This document shows positions 21,014 through 31,029 of a stretch of DNA of 64,000 nucleotides, in pieces (within the stretch, counting starts at the first letter, position 1; each line of letters begins with the position of its first letter). The notes under the pieces are model-generated. The model made no database searches. It saw only the letters and a list, made by a program, of their open reading frames with translations, and was not told the origin of the DNA. Origin of the DNA: Crambe crambe. Lineage: Eukaryota; Porifera; Demospongiae; Poecilosclerida; Crambeidae. Position numbers and translations under genes: made by a program. Location: positions 5,371,338 through 5,435,337 of the forward strand of contig OZ004581.1 in assembly GCA_963924555.1 (NCBI GenBank), read 5' to 3'.

Positions 21014-22060
21014 TGCATTCTTTTTCTTTGTGATTATGAAAATTGATAGACACTAAAGGCTTCCTTGATTGAACTAAATTTATTTAATGATCAGTATTTC
21101 ATTCTGTTCAGGGAGGAGAGTTTGAAGGATGATCATCTGCAGTGTAATGGAGTACTGAAAGGAGTGAACATTTTAAAAAGTGAACAGCATTAGCTAATTG
21201 TTACATATGTGATCACTGAAATAATTATTGAGATGGTACGTATGTCTTGCTTGAGGGAGGAGTATGGGGAGTTTATGCATTTGGTGTAGTGATCATAATA
21301 GTGGATGCCATCAAATGGCCACATCCTGTGCAGGTGTTATATGAGGAGAACTGCTATTAATTGCCCCACCCCTTTTATGAGGTAATATCGCGAAGATTTT
21401 TTTCATACGAGGCTGCAGCACATTATAGATAGCCCAGCTAGATTTTAGGCTATCCCTACTTAACCTTTTTATTTTTTACGCTCACTTGTTTCTATCCTTT
21501 TTCTTAGTGCTTGAAGTTGAATGAGGGAGGCTACAGTACAGTACTATACAAAGCCAGCTCTACATAAACCTCTTTTGTATGTACATACAGTGTCTCTGGT
21601 TGAAGAATTTGTTTAGCTATTTAAGTTTTGTTGATATAAAACTTTACAGCAACAGCTAGCTATGTAAATGACATGTACACGGCATGGTGAAGTGAGCTGA
21701 CCACACTGAGCCAAGTACTGGCTATAATGCTACTATAGGATGAGCATCTGTACTGTAATTCAGCAAGGAGTGACTGAAACATCATCAGATAATGAATGAA
21801 GACCTTGGCTATAGCTAAACTTAAGCTTACGTGGCTCCGCCCATAACCCCCGCCCCCTTCAAAATGGCGTAGAAAGATTAGCAGCTGTGTTCCGAGTGCT
21901 ATCGAATAGTGAAGTAGAGCCTTAGTCAAAACTAATAGCAAAAGATCAGCCTCTAGGTGCCGCTCTAACAGATGGCTAAAGCAGAATTTTGATGACTATA
22001 GCCAGTAAGTCGGTACGTCGATCTTATTATTATTATTATTATCCTTATTATTATTATTAT
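21014..22060 (+). repeat. Composite unit 5, leading into the 230-bp satellite
   Basis: It starts with a block not seen in units 1-4 (GATCAGTATTTCATTCTGTT region), then a hairpin half-arm remnant (CATACGAGGCTGCAGCACAT, near 21408). The usual composite order follows, with GC boxes and CAAAATGGCGTAG at 21860-21872 and donor-like CCAGTAAGTCGG near 22002. The microsatellite at 22025-22058 is followed by the 230-bp units instead of a hairpin. It is nearly identical to 59377-60398. Confidence 0.85.
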
Positions 22061-23223
22061 TATAAAGAAAAAGAACGAAAAGTCAATTTTAGAACTCGTT
22101 TTTTTCTTATGTTGGCGAATGAATTTTTGGCTTTTGAACATTCTCCTCTCTTCTTTGTAGATATAATAATTCACTGTAGCCTTCTGAGAACCTGTAGAGT
22201 AAGGGTAGAAGAGAAAGAAGAGTTTTTAGTTTATACTGTCCTATGGACTTTGACCTGCCATCCCTACTTAGAGAGTGCTACCGCACTCTCTGATAAAGAA
22301 AATGAACAAAAGTCAATTTTAGAACTCGTTTTTTTCTTATGTTAGCGAATGAATTTTTGGTTTTTGAACACTCTCCTCTCTTCTTTGTAGAAGTAGTATC
22401 TCACTGTAGCCTTCTGAGAACCTGTAGAGCAAGGGTAGAAGAGAAAGAAGAGTTTTTAGTTTATACAGTCTTATGACCTTTGACCCGCCATCCCTACTTA
22501 GAGAGTGCTAGCGCACTCTCTGATAAAGAAAAAGAACAAAAGTCAATTTTAGACATCGTTTTTTTCTTATGTTAGCGAATGAATTTTTGGTCTTGGAACA
22601 TTCTCCTCTCTTCTTTGTAGATGTAATAATTCACTGTAGCCTTCTGAGAACCTGTAGAGTAAGGGTAGAAGAGAAAGAAGAGTTTGTAGTTTATACAGTC
22701 TTATGACCTTTGACCTGCCATCCCTACTTAGAGAGTGCTAGCGCACTCTCTGATTATTATAAAGAAATTGAACAAAAGTCAATTTTAGACATCGTTTTTT
22801 TCTTATGTTAGCGAATGAATTTTCGATTTTTGAACATTCTCCTCTCTTCTTGGTAGATGCAATAATTCACTATAGCCTTCTGAGAACCTGTAGAGTAAGG
22901 GTAGAAGAGAAAGAAGAGTTTTTAGTTTATACAGTCTTATGACCTTTGACCCGCCATCCCTACTTAGAGAGTGCTAGCGCACTCTCTGATTATTATAAAG
23001 AAAAAGAACAAAAGTCAATTTTAGACATCGTTTTTTCTCATGTTAGCGAATGAATTTTTGGTCTTTGAACATTCTCCTCTCTTCTTTGTAGATGTAATAA
23101 TTCACTGTAGCCTTCTGAGAACCTGTAGAGTAAGGGTAGAAGAGCAAGAAGAGTTTTTAGTTTATACAGTCTTATGACCTTTGACCCGCCATCCCTACTT
23201 AGAGAGTGCTAGCGCACTCTCTG
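22061..23223 (+). repeat. 230-bp tandem satellite, five units
   Basis: Units lie at about 22061-22293, 22294-22523, 22524-22753, 22754-22989 and 22990-23223. Each contains ATTCTCCTCTCTTCTTTGTAG (a strong acceptor-like tract), TGTAGCCTTCTGAGAACCTG, GACCTTTGACC and the palindromic junction AGAGTGCTAGCGCACTCT. Inverted single copies lie at 16665-16902 and 35687-35905, and a direct copy at 60399-60630. The first unit keeps an open frame that the others break. Confidence 0.92.
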
Positions 23224-23938
23224 ATAAGGATAAATATCAGATCAACGCCCCGACTTACTGGGTATAGTCATCAAAATTCTGCTTTGGCCATCTGTTAGAG
23301 CGGCACCTAGAGGCTGATCTTTTGCTATTAGTTTTGACTAAAGCGCTACTTCACAAATCAGTGATATCAATAGCACTCGGCTAATCTTTCTACGCCATTT
23401 TGAAGTGCACGTCGGTAGGGGGCGGAGCATATGGGCGGGGCCACGTATAAGAACTTTGGCTACAGCAGTTCAGTAGCTCTACTAGGTCTTCAGTTTAATC
23501 GTTTAGCTAGCTATTTATTCTTATCTGATGATCTGCATATGCTCATCCTATAGTAGTATTAGCCTCGTACCCAGGCTGCGAAAAAAGCGGCCTGGGTATG
23601 AGGCTAATAGTAGTATTATAGCCAGTACTTGGCTGTAGTGTAGTCAGCTCACTTTACCATGCCATGCACATGTCATTTACATCGCTGTTGCTGTAAAGTT
23701 TTATATTAAATAATAAACAAAACTAAAATAGCTAAATAAATTCTTCCAGAGACTGTGTATATGTGCCTACAAAAGAAAAAAAGACAGGTTTATGTAGAGC
23801 TGGCTTTGTATAGACTATAGTACTGTACTGTAGCCTCATGTCAAATATTAATAATCATTGCATACTCTCAGTTCAAGTGACACTCAATACTGCCACCCTC
23901 AATTCTTTAACTTACAACTTACTTTCAACTTCAAGCAC

Positions 23939-23969
<31 letters not shown>

Positions 23970-23975
23970 TAGAAA
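23224..23975 (-). repeat. Composite unit 6, inverted
   Basis: This is the reverse complement of the composite unit: CGACTTACTGG (donor complement) at 23250, the YY1-like core as CTACGCCATTTTG at 23390-23402, GGGGGCGGAGC, GCTGTTGCTG, and CTACAAAAGAAAAAAAGAC (acceptor complement). A poly-A run of 26 bases at 23941-23966 lies before the next hairpin. A small palindrome is inserted at 23559-23617. Confidence 0.85.
23559..23617. mobile_element. Tiny palindromic insertion
   Basis: AGCCTCGTACCCAGGC...GCCTGGGTATGAGGCT is present only in the inverted composite unit. It is flanked by TAGTAGTATT on the left and AATAGTAGTATT on the right, while sister units have one TAGTATTATAG. This implies insertion with a duplication of about 9 bp. 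Confidence 0.6.
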
Positions 23976-24230
23976 TAAGTGAGCATAAAAAATTTCTTCT
24001 AAATAAAAAGTTAAGTAGGGATAACCTAAAGTCTAACTGGGCTGTATAATGTACTGCGGCCTCGTATGAAAACAATCCCTATTTTTACAACAGCCCATAG
24101 CTAGCTATAGGCAGTGAATGTAAATCTAGGGATTGTTTTCATACGAGGCCGCAGTACATTATACAGCCCAGTTAGACTTTAGGCTATCCCTACATAACTT
24201 TTTATTTAGAAGAAATTTTTTATGCTCATT
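23976..24230. repeat. Hairpin 6, same family as hairpins 1-4
   Basis: AAGTGAGCATAAAAAATTTC at the left pairs with GAAATTTTTTATGCTCA at the right. Arm-matched variants such as TGCGGCCTCG/CGAGGCCGCA show this copy is distinct from the array members. Confidence 0.9.
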
Positions 24231-24236
24231 ATTATT

Positions 24237-25368
24237 ACAAGTGAGAGTTAATACATTTCTTCTAAATGAAAGAGTGATGTAGGCTTGAGTACATGGCTAT
24301 AAAAAGTACGGAAACAAGGTGCTGGCTATGTACTGACCCTACATTGCTGCATGGACTGCTCTACTGTCATAAAATTGACATAAACCCTACATAGCTGCTG
24401 CCATACTATCCTTTTTGGCAGCGATGTAGGGTTTATGTCAATTTTATGACAGCGATGTAGGGTCAGTACATAGCCAGCACCTTGTTTCCATACTTTTTAT
24501 AATCATGTAGCGTAAGTCCTCGATTATTGACCATCACCGATTATCGACCGTTGCAGCACCAATTATCGGCTACTTAGTATACGGAAAGTCTACGGTAGTA
24601 AACAAACGTAAACGGAGTCTAAGAAAATGGCTGGATTGAAAAATATGAAAAACTTACAAGTTCTAGAGAGAAAACAGGACTTCAACAGCACGTATTTATC
24701 AACTGCAGTATGAAAGTAAGTTACTAGCTCATCGGCATGGCTCTGGATGATCGCTTAAAAGGTACGAAAGCTATCGACTTAAAGTCAAAGTTGGTGCTTG
24801 TTTAGTGAGGACTGTATGGATAGATTATGACTGGATTCTGTAGAAATATGAAACACAGACCAATGAAGACTGTGTCCGAAAAGTATCATCTGAATCCAAC
24901 GAAAAGGAGAGCTTCTGCAGCAGTTCCATTCCACTGTTAAATTATGAAGCAGTTTATGGTAGAAATGCTTCGTTCATTTTTTATATGATGTATTTTATAG
25001 TATAAAAGTATCAAGGGCTCTAACACGTAGTGGAGCAAAAATGAAAGAAAAGAATGGAACAGACAATGATTGATATTATGATTTTCAACGGGTGGCCGAA
25101 AATTGGTGTCAGTGGTCGATCAATGATTTTTTAGTTGACGTAGTAGATTCAGCATACTAAAATTTCTATCCAATTGTGAGGAAAATAATTTATATGATGT
25201 TATAGAGGATGAATTGATCTTTCCTATGGTTATTGTTTGAGACTTTTGACGACCATCGGTGAGGGAAATATGGTGCGAGGGGCAAAGTATGGTCGATAAT
25301 CGAGGACTTACGCTACTCAAGCCTACATCACTCTTTCATTTAGAAGAAATGTTTTTACTCTCACTTGT
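24237..25368. repeat. Foldback split by the TA element
   Basis: ACAAGTGAGAG at 24237 pairs with CTCTCACTTGT ending at 25368, but the right arm is interrupted between 24509 and 25314. Without the insertion the arms pair like those of the sibling at 15725-16124 (AGGCTTGAGTACATG against CATGTACTCAAGCCT). Confidence 0.88.
24510..25313. mobile_element. TA-target TIR element, copy 1 (complete, non-autonomous)
   Basis: The ends GCGTAAGTCCTCGATTATTG and CGATAATCGAGGACTTACGC form a 25-bp terminal inverted repeat flanked by TA at 24508-24509 and 25314-25315. The sibling hairpin at 16073-16079 shows the site before insertion. Subterminal ATTATCG words recur at both ends. No transposase frame is present. 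This intact copy is the key to decoding the scrambled copy at 6791-9685. Confidence 0.92.
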
Positions 25369-25369
25369 T

Positions 25370-25921
25370 TGCACACTTTTTTCAAGGGGCATGGCTAAAG
25401 ATGTCAAGAACGACCCTTTACCAAATAATCTTACCACGCCCACCACAACTCAGCAAGACAGTTTTTCCTCAATAGTGTCTACGAAGCGTTCTAGCATTCT
25501 AATGTTGCTACGTAGCGTCTACAAAGTGTATAAACTAACTATGCTGTGTTCGAGAATTTCGTCCACGAAGGCACTCAAACAGACTTGAGCTTTAATTTGA
25601 TCAATTTGAACGATACCATTCCTTACCTGAGGTGTAGAGCTTCAAGATGGTACCAAGATCGTAGATATAGGATGAAGCAGTTGGGATTTATGACCGTCAA
25701 GCGTCCACGAAGGCACTCGGACGGCAATTGACTGTCAGGACTTGAGCTTTACTTCAATTTGAACAATGCCATTCCTTAGATCAGGTATAGAGCTTCAATA
25801 TGGTACCAAGATTGTAGATATAGGATGAAGCAGTTGGGAGTTATGGCTGTCAAGAAGAAGATTATTATTATTATTAATGAGCGTGGGTGTTTTGCGTGTC
25901 AAGCCTACATAGAGAGTGCTA
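25370..25921. repeat. Repeat block shared with 16125-16660
   Basis: The second copy of the block, again with a doubled unit containing GTAGATATAGGATGAAGCAG. It ends in an ATT microsatellite near 25861-25876. Confidence 0.7.
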
Positions 25922-26400
25922 TACTTTTTTGAACCATACACATTAGGCATCCCTACTTGCCTTTTTTATTTAGAATAAATATTTTTTCCTTTACTTGTCA
26001 TCTATTTTTTTGATGTAATTCAGGTAGAGACGAAAGTATGGTGGAGTCCATCTTTCCAGTTGGCATAAGAATTAAGGCCTGCAGCTAGCTATCACCGTTG
26101 GGGACAGTAAATAGATTGATTTGACAGACAAGAAGAAACTCTTAACCAAGATCACTATTCGCTCTGCCAAGACACGCGGTTCAAAGAATCAAAAGGCGGG
26201 GCTGTTTCTATATAGCGCAATGGGTAGACAATGTCACGTGTACGGGGCAGGGCATAAAAATGTCTGCCTCGTCGTAGGTTGAAAGCTAACAAGTTGGAAA
26301 ATGACGTGCTATTCTTGAACATGTCGAGTTAAAGGTAAAGGATTATAGTGCAGTTATTTCTGGTATCAGAGAGTGCAGTAGCATGGATTAGTATGGAATG
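25922..26400. other. Isolated hairpin arm end, then spacer
   Basis: 25922-26010 (ACACATTAGGCATCCCTACT, TTTATTTAGAATAAATAT, ACTTGT) looks like one arm base of the foldback class without its partner; 5640-5715 is a relative. From 26010 to 26400 nothing was recognised. Confidence 0.5.
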
Positions 26401-26582
26401 GGCGTGGCTTCTCTCATTAGAATAATACAAACTGGACTCTCTGTATCTCTTCTATTCTTGCTACAGGCTCAACTAAACTTCTTACATCTGGAAAACAGTG
26501 CAGAAGATGATAATATGTCTGCTTGAACTCCTCCAGAACAGCGTCAACAATCGGCACCAGCCGCCGTCTAAATCTAAAATTT
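26401..26582 (-). CDS. Exon-like conserved fragment, function unknown
   Basis: Read on the complement, a segment after an acceptor-like TTTTAGATTTAG encodes RRLVPIVDAVLEEFKQTYYH followed by LLHCFPDVRSLVEPVARIEE. The same peptide with few changes is encoded on the opposite strand at 34499-34680, which suggests either a dispersed repeat or a duplicated exon that stayed open. I do not recognise the family. No partner exon is visible. Confidence 0.35.
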
Positions 26583-26719
26583 TTGCCTTGGCACCAGAGT
26601 GCCGAGGCACAGTGCCAAAGGTGACTATCTATGATGGTACGTATTAATAGTGCGCGCAATGATGCGCGGTGATGCGTATCGAGCACGTGCATTATTAGCA
26701 CTAGCTCTCTAGCTAGCTA

Positions 26720-28115
26720 GCTAAGCCAACACAAAAGGCACATACACAGTCTCTGGAAGAATTTATTTAGCTATTAAATTTTAAGTTTTGTCTATTATTT
26801 AATATAAAATTTTACAGCAACAGCAATGTAAATGACATGTGCATGGCTGGTAAAGTGAGCTGACTACACTACAGCCAAGTACTACTATAGGATGAGCATC
26901 TGTACTGCAATGCAGCAAGGAGTGTCAGGAAGATCATCAGATAAGAATAAATAGCTAGCTAAACGATTAAACTGAAGACCTAGCTTAGCTAAACTTGCTG
27001 CTGAACTGATTAGGCTGCACTGTTGCACTTATACGTGACCCAGCCCACACACTCCGCCCCCTACCGACGTGCGCTTCAAAATGGCGTAGATTAGCCGAGT
27101 GCATGCTATCATAGATATTAGACACGGAACAGGATTGGAAACTGCCTACGTCATGTGACGTCACGCCCATTAAGCTAATACATTTCGCGCATGCTATCCG
27201 CGTTGTAACCATAGAAAATTTAGCCCTATTGTCGCAATACATTTTCTGAGGAAGAGAGGTACAGACTTTGTGGGACTAGAGCTACGAGTGCAAGTACTTT
27301 TCTAGCAATTTTATCCTATAGAAGTTTGGAAGGTAAAGTTTCTTACTGGAATAGACTGAAATAAGAGTGTAGTGATTGTTCTTGGTGTAGGATATGTTGC
27401 TAAAGATTTTATAGGCCTACCAATTTGTGGGACTAAAACAGGACTCGCATAAATTTAGAAGTCAAGTATTTGGTATCTTTTAGTAGTATAATAGTTTGTC
27501 TATCGGATGATATATGTTATTGATTCATAGCTGTTAGTTTTTTTTGATTGCAGTGTTAAACTATGGGTTAAATAGTTATTATTATTACATTTCTATTATT
27601 TATTTGCATTATCATGTCTTATTATCCACTCCATAAAGCTCTCTGCACAAGAATGGGCATCTATAGATGGCTGGAGAGGAAGACTAAACTCTTCATCTTT
27701 CAAAATCCTTGAGATACTGAATCTCATAGATTTGTACTGTCTAGCTAGATCTAGTATCATATTAAGTTTTATTATTTTTATAGAAACACAACATGGAAAC
27801 ACTCTAGCCCAGCTAATATTAAGCTACTAGACTAATATCTACTCTGATATCTTTTGTAGAACTCATCCTTAACTATGTGGTAACTATGCATTCATATCTC
27901 GCGCCAAAATTTCCCGGCAAACACGGATAGCACGCACATGGTAGTATTAAGTTTCCAATCCTGTTCCGTGTCTACTATCTATGATGCTATCGATATCACT
28001 GATTTGTGAAGTAGCGCTTTAGTCAAAACTAATAGCAAAAGATCAGCCTCTAGATGCCGCTCTAACAGATGGCCAAAGCAGAATTTTGATGACTATAGCC
28101 AGTAAGTCGGTACGG
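26720..28115 (+). repeat. Composite unit 7, split by a TIR element
   Basis: 26740-27110 carries CACATACACAGTCTCTGGAA, CAGCAACAGCAATGTA and CAAAATGGCGTAG (27077). The rest (TGCTATCGATATCACTGATT, CCAGTAAGTCGG) resumes at about 27985 and ends at 28115. There is no TTA tail and no hairpin behind it. Confidence 0.82.
27111..27984. mobile_element. TIR element inserted in composite unit 7
   Basis: TAGACACGGAACAGGATTGG at the left is mirrored by CCAATCCTGTTCCGTGTCTA at the right. TGCTATC at 27104-27110 and 27985-27991 is a probable 7-8 bp target duplication of the GTGCTATCG word present once in the uninterrupted units. The length of 874 bp, with no recognisable transposase, fits a non-autonomous element; an 8-bp duplication would suit hAT. 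The minus-strand frame at about 27596-27802 is not recognised. Confidence 0.75.
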
Positions 28116-28119
28116 TCTT

Positions 28120-28270
28120 CATCATAAAAAGGTTCCCGTTGCGTTGCCGTACAACGTCCGTAGAACGCTCAAGCGTTGTAATAAAAACCGTGTGCGAATG
28201 CTTTATGAACACAAAGCAGGCGTTTGCGTTGAACGGCCAAATTAAACGTACGTAGTTGGGTTCGAAATTA
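28120..28270. repeat. CpG-rich dispersed repeat
   Basis: GTTCCCGTTGCGTTG and CGTAGAACG-type words are shared loosely with 29550-29740 (GTTCCCGTTCCGTCC, CGTAGAACTGGCGTTGAACG). CpG density is far above the neighbourhood. No function is assigned. Confidence 0.4.
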
Positions 28271-28274
28271 CTAA

Positions 28275-28676
28275 ACGTTTTTACGGTATGAAAGCACGCA
28301 GCAATTCCAGCAAAAACGTTCATCAGCAGCAGATCGACAGCGAGATGACCTGCAGGCAGTCTTCGAGGAAGGCCTTGAGCTCTATGTAGCTAGATATCGA
28401 CTTGTGCATGCTAGTGGTGGTACAATTTCTTCTACCTTCATCGTGTCTGTAAAGTTTCATCACACTGGAAATCTGACACTAGAACATCAGGGTGGTGTAT
28501 GCTATAGCTAGCTGTAAGTGCAGAACTAGCTACGTAGCTAGCTTTGCTTTGTCAGCCTAGTTAGACTTACTGCAGTTTCTGGTGCCTTACATGTTGCTCT
28601 TTATGTACCAACTGATCTTGGTCTCTCTCTCTTCTCTTAGAAGTTTGAGCATCAAGAAGCTAAAAGAATAGTGTAA
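28275..28676 (+). CDS. Candidate two-exon gene fragment, unknown product
   Basis: From 28275 a frame encodes DDLQAVFEEGLELYVARYRL, then VHASGGTISSTFIVS, with more balanced codon use than the flanks. A donor-like TCT/GTAAAG follows at about 28450. At 28641 a very strong acceptor (CTCTCTCTCTTCTCTTAG) leads to KFEHQEAKRIV and a stop, in phase 0 with that donor. No ATG or upstream exon was located and I do not recognise the protein. It could be a real small gene tail or a chance open stretch. Confidence 0.3.
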
Positions 28677-28679
28677 ATG

Positions 28680-29549
28680 CCAGGGGTTGAATATGCTAGG
28701 TGCTGCAACTCTACTCAGATAGGTCTATGTATGTTTAAACCTTACATTGGTCTTGGTTATTAGATTTATTAGTTTAACCTCCTCAATATTGATCTTTGAA
28801 ACAATCAGGACACTCAATCTTTGTCCATGATCATGTATTACAGATCGAGTCTTTGGTGGGTGCATGCTTTGCTCTCCATGGCATAAGTACTGACAGGGTT
28901 ATGTGGACTCCTTATGATAAAAATTGACAATCAGGACAGATCTTTTTGTCCCATGACTCCCTCAATTATATCTGAGACCATGCATGACAAAGTTCACTAA
29001 TGCCAGTAATCATGATAGGAATCACTAAAAGTGGACCAGAATGCTGGGCTTGGCTGACCTTACACCCATATAGCTAGCTAGCATGTCATACAATTATTTG
29101 ACAATCAAGTCAAATGCCCTAATGTGCACAACATGAGGAATGGCATTCATACACCTCACCAGTGTTCAATTTATCCAGATTCGGGAATATCTACCATGCA
29201 AACCTTTACTCTCTGCATTGATCACTTCAGCTGGTTTAGATAAAGATCAAAGAATGTTGTGGCTCTCCCCAAAGTGATGAGAACAAAGATGTGGCCACCA
29301 ACATCATAATTATGCATGCATGGTCTCAGAGGAAAATTGGATATCAATGAGGACACATTAATTTTTGTGTAAACTGAAACTCATAGTACTGTATAACTGG
29401 AAATATTGGTGGGAATTATATTATACGATTTCCTCATAAAAATACCAATGACGGTATTTAATTTGACGGAATATGAAATTGCGCAAAATAAATAATGCAC
29501 GTGCGTCGTGCATGCGAGCTGTGTACTAGCTAGCCATATACGGTAGGCT
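28680..29549. other. Spacer, nothing recognised
   Basis: No exon, hairpin or terminal repeat was recognised in this stretch. Confidence 0.45.
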
Positions 29550-29740
29550 GCAAAAAAAAGTTCCCGTTCCGTCCACGTAGAACTGGCGTTGAACGCCTTG
29601 ACCGTTGCAGTTTCTACACAGTCCTCCGTGCGTTTAATTTTCTACACCGTTTAACATCAAGCGTTGCACGTCTGTTCAACGTTCACGAAGAAACGGTAAG
29701 AAGCATAGCCATGTACGTACGTAGGTGAAAAAACGTTATT

Positions 29741-30186
29741 ACAAAACGTAACCCTAAGCCTAAAAGCTTATAGAACTATGCGTAGCTATCTCTCTAGGCT
29801 GACTAGCTATCTCTCTAAGCTGACTAGCTTATGTTGGCACTAGAGCTAGCACTCAAGGTGGCGAGCAACAAGCAAGGTGCCAAAGACTAGCCCCACTGAA
29901 ATTGCTAGAGGAAGATAGGCACAGCTTAGGCTTAGCTACCCTAAATTGGGAAGTTGTTCATTAGATAATAATTCAGGTTTATAATTTTCATTTTCATTGT
30001 TACAGCTTACTTGTAATTACTATTTTGAATTCATGTGATTAATTTTCATTGCTGAACATAACCACGAAAATAAATGAACATCCAAATCTAGGTATACAAA
30101 ATGTGATGCTGCAATTTTTATTAATTTTATTTCGTCCCACAATAGCACACAGAAGCCAAAGTAAGTCGGGACTTAAGGCACTACCA
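29741..30186. other. Spacer, nothing recognised
   Basis: AT-rich, with duplicated GCTGACTAGCTATCTCTCTA words near 29789-29830. No gene evidence. Confidence 0.45.
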
Positions 30187-30207
30187 ATCTCTCTCTCTCT
30201 CTCTCCC

Positions 30208-30240
<33 letters not shown>
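30187..30240. repeat. (CT)n(CA)n microsatellite
   Basis: A run of CT dinucleotides is followed by CA dinucleotides up to 30240. Frames across it are repetitive and not genes. Confidence 0.95.
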
Positions 30241-30242
<2 letters not shown>

Positions 30243-30612
30243 CCCTGAGAATTTTGTAGCTACCTGGTTACCTTTAGTAATTATTTACACATTATTAACT
30301 TACCAATTGCTTCCAGTGTTTCTCCCAAGTCTGCTTCGATACGTGATCCTGCAGAAGTATGTGATCCTACATGATCATAAAAATGGAAATTATAACACTC
30401 TTTGAGGGAGTTCAATAAGTATGTCCCTCTTTGGATTGACCATAATGGGGTGGGGTGGGGGGGAGTGGGGTGAGGAAAGACACTATAATGCATACTGTAA
30501 ATTGGGAAATTTTCTTTAGGTAGTAATTAATTCATGCTTACAATTTCCATGTTAATTATAAACAACGCAGTACAACCACAACACTATTATTTTAATACAC
30601 TTCAGTTAATCA

Positions 30613-30682
30613 GACTAGCTAATTCATATCCAGCAGCCTGGAAAAAATTTTTTCAGGCTGCTGGATATGAATTAGTCTGTTT
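30613..30682. repeat. Perfect short palindrome
   Basis: TTCATATCCAGCAGCCTG and CAGGCTGCTGGATATGAA flank an A/T loop. The stem is about 33 bp. It resembles the tiny palindromic insertion at 23559-23617 in size. Confidence 0.85.
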
Positions 30683-30727
30683 GTTGTGGTTATGCTGCGT
30701 TGTTCTCATTCATAGCATTTACAGTGT

Positions 30728-31029
30728 AGAATGGATGGAAGAAGAGCTAATAACCTGGATAGAAGATTGTAGAGGAAAGAATATAACGCCACCTTTGAAT
30801 ATTTGCCACGATAACAGGTTTTCTGTTTCAATTTAGCAACAGAGTCGATTTCAAGCTCAATACAGTGGATAACCAAGGGTTCCACTGTATTGAGCTTGAT
30901 ATCAAAGAAATCGACTCTGTTGCTAAATTGAAACAGAAAACCTGTTATCGTGGCAAATATTCAAAGGTGGTATTATATTTTTTCCTCTACAATCTTCTAT
31001 CCAGGTTATTAGCTCTTCTTCCATCCATA
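30728..31029. repeat. Inverted repeat, arms about 145 bp, next to an RT relic
   Basis: GATGGAAGAAGAGCTAATAA at 30732 is the complement of TTATTAGCTCTTCTTCCATC at 31005. The pairing continues inward to CTGTATTGAGCTTGA at both sides of a loop near 30875-30885. The right arm runs directly into reverse-transcriptase sequence, so the left arm is probably an inverted partial copy of the same element. Confidence 0.85.

Noticed and set aside
21660-22345. Open frames of 69-118 residues on both strands, with copies at 60063-60686
   Set aside because: They lie across the composite unit and 230-bp satellite. The other satellite units break the frame, so there is no sign of protein selection.
30039-30405. 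Open frames over the CT/CA run
   Set aside because: Low-complexity His/Thr or Cys/Val repeats with no gene context.
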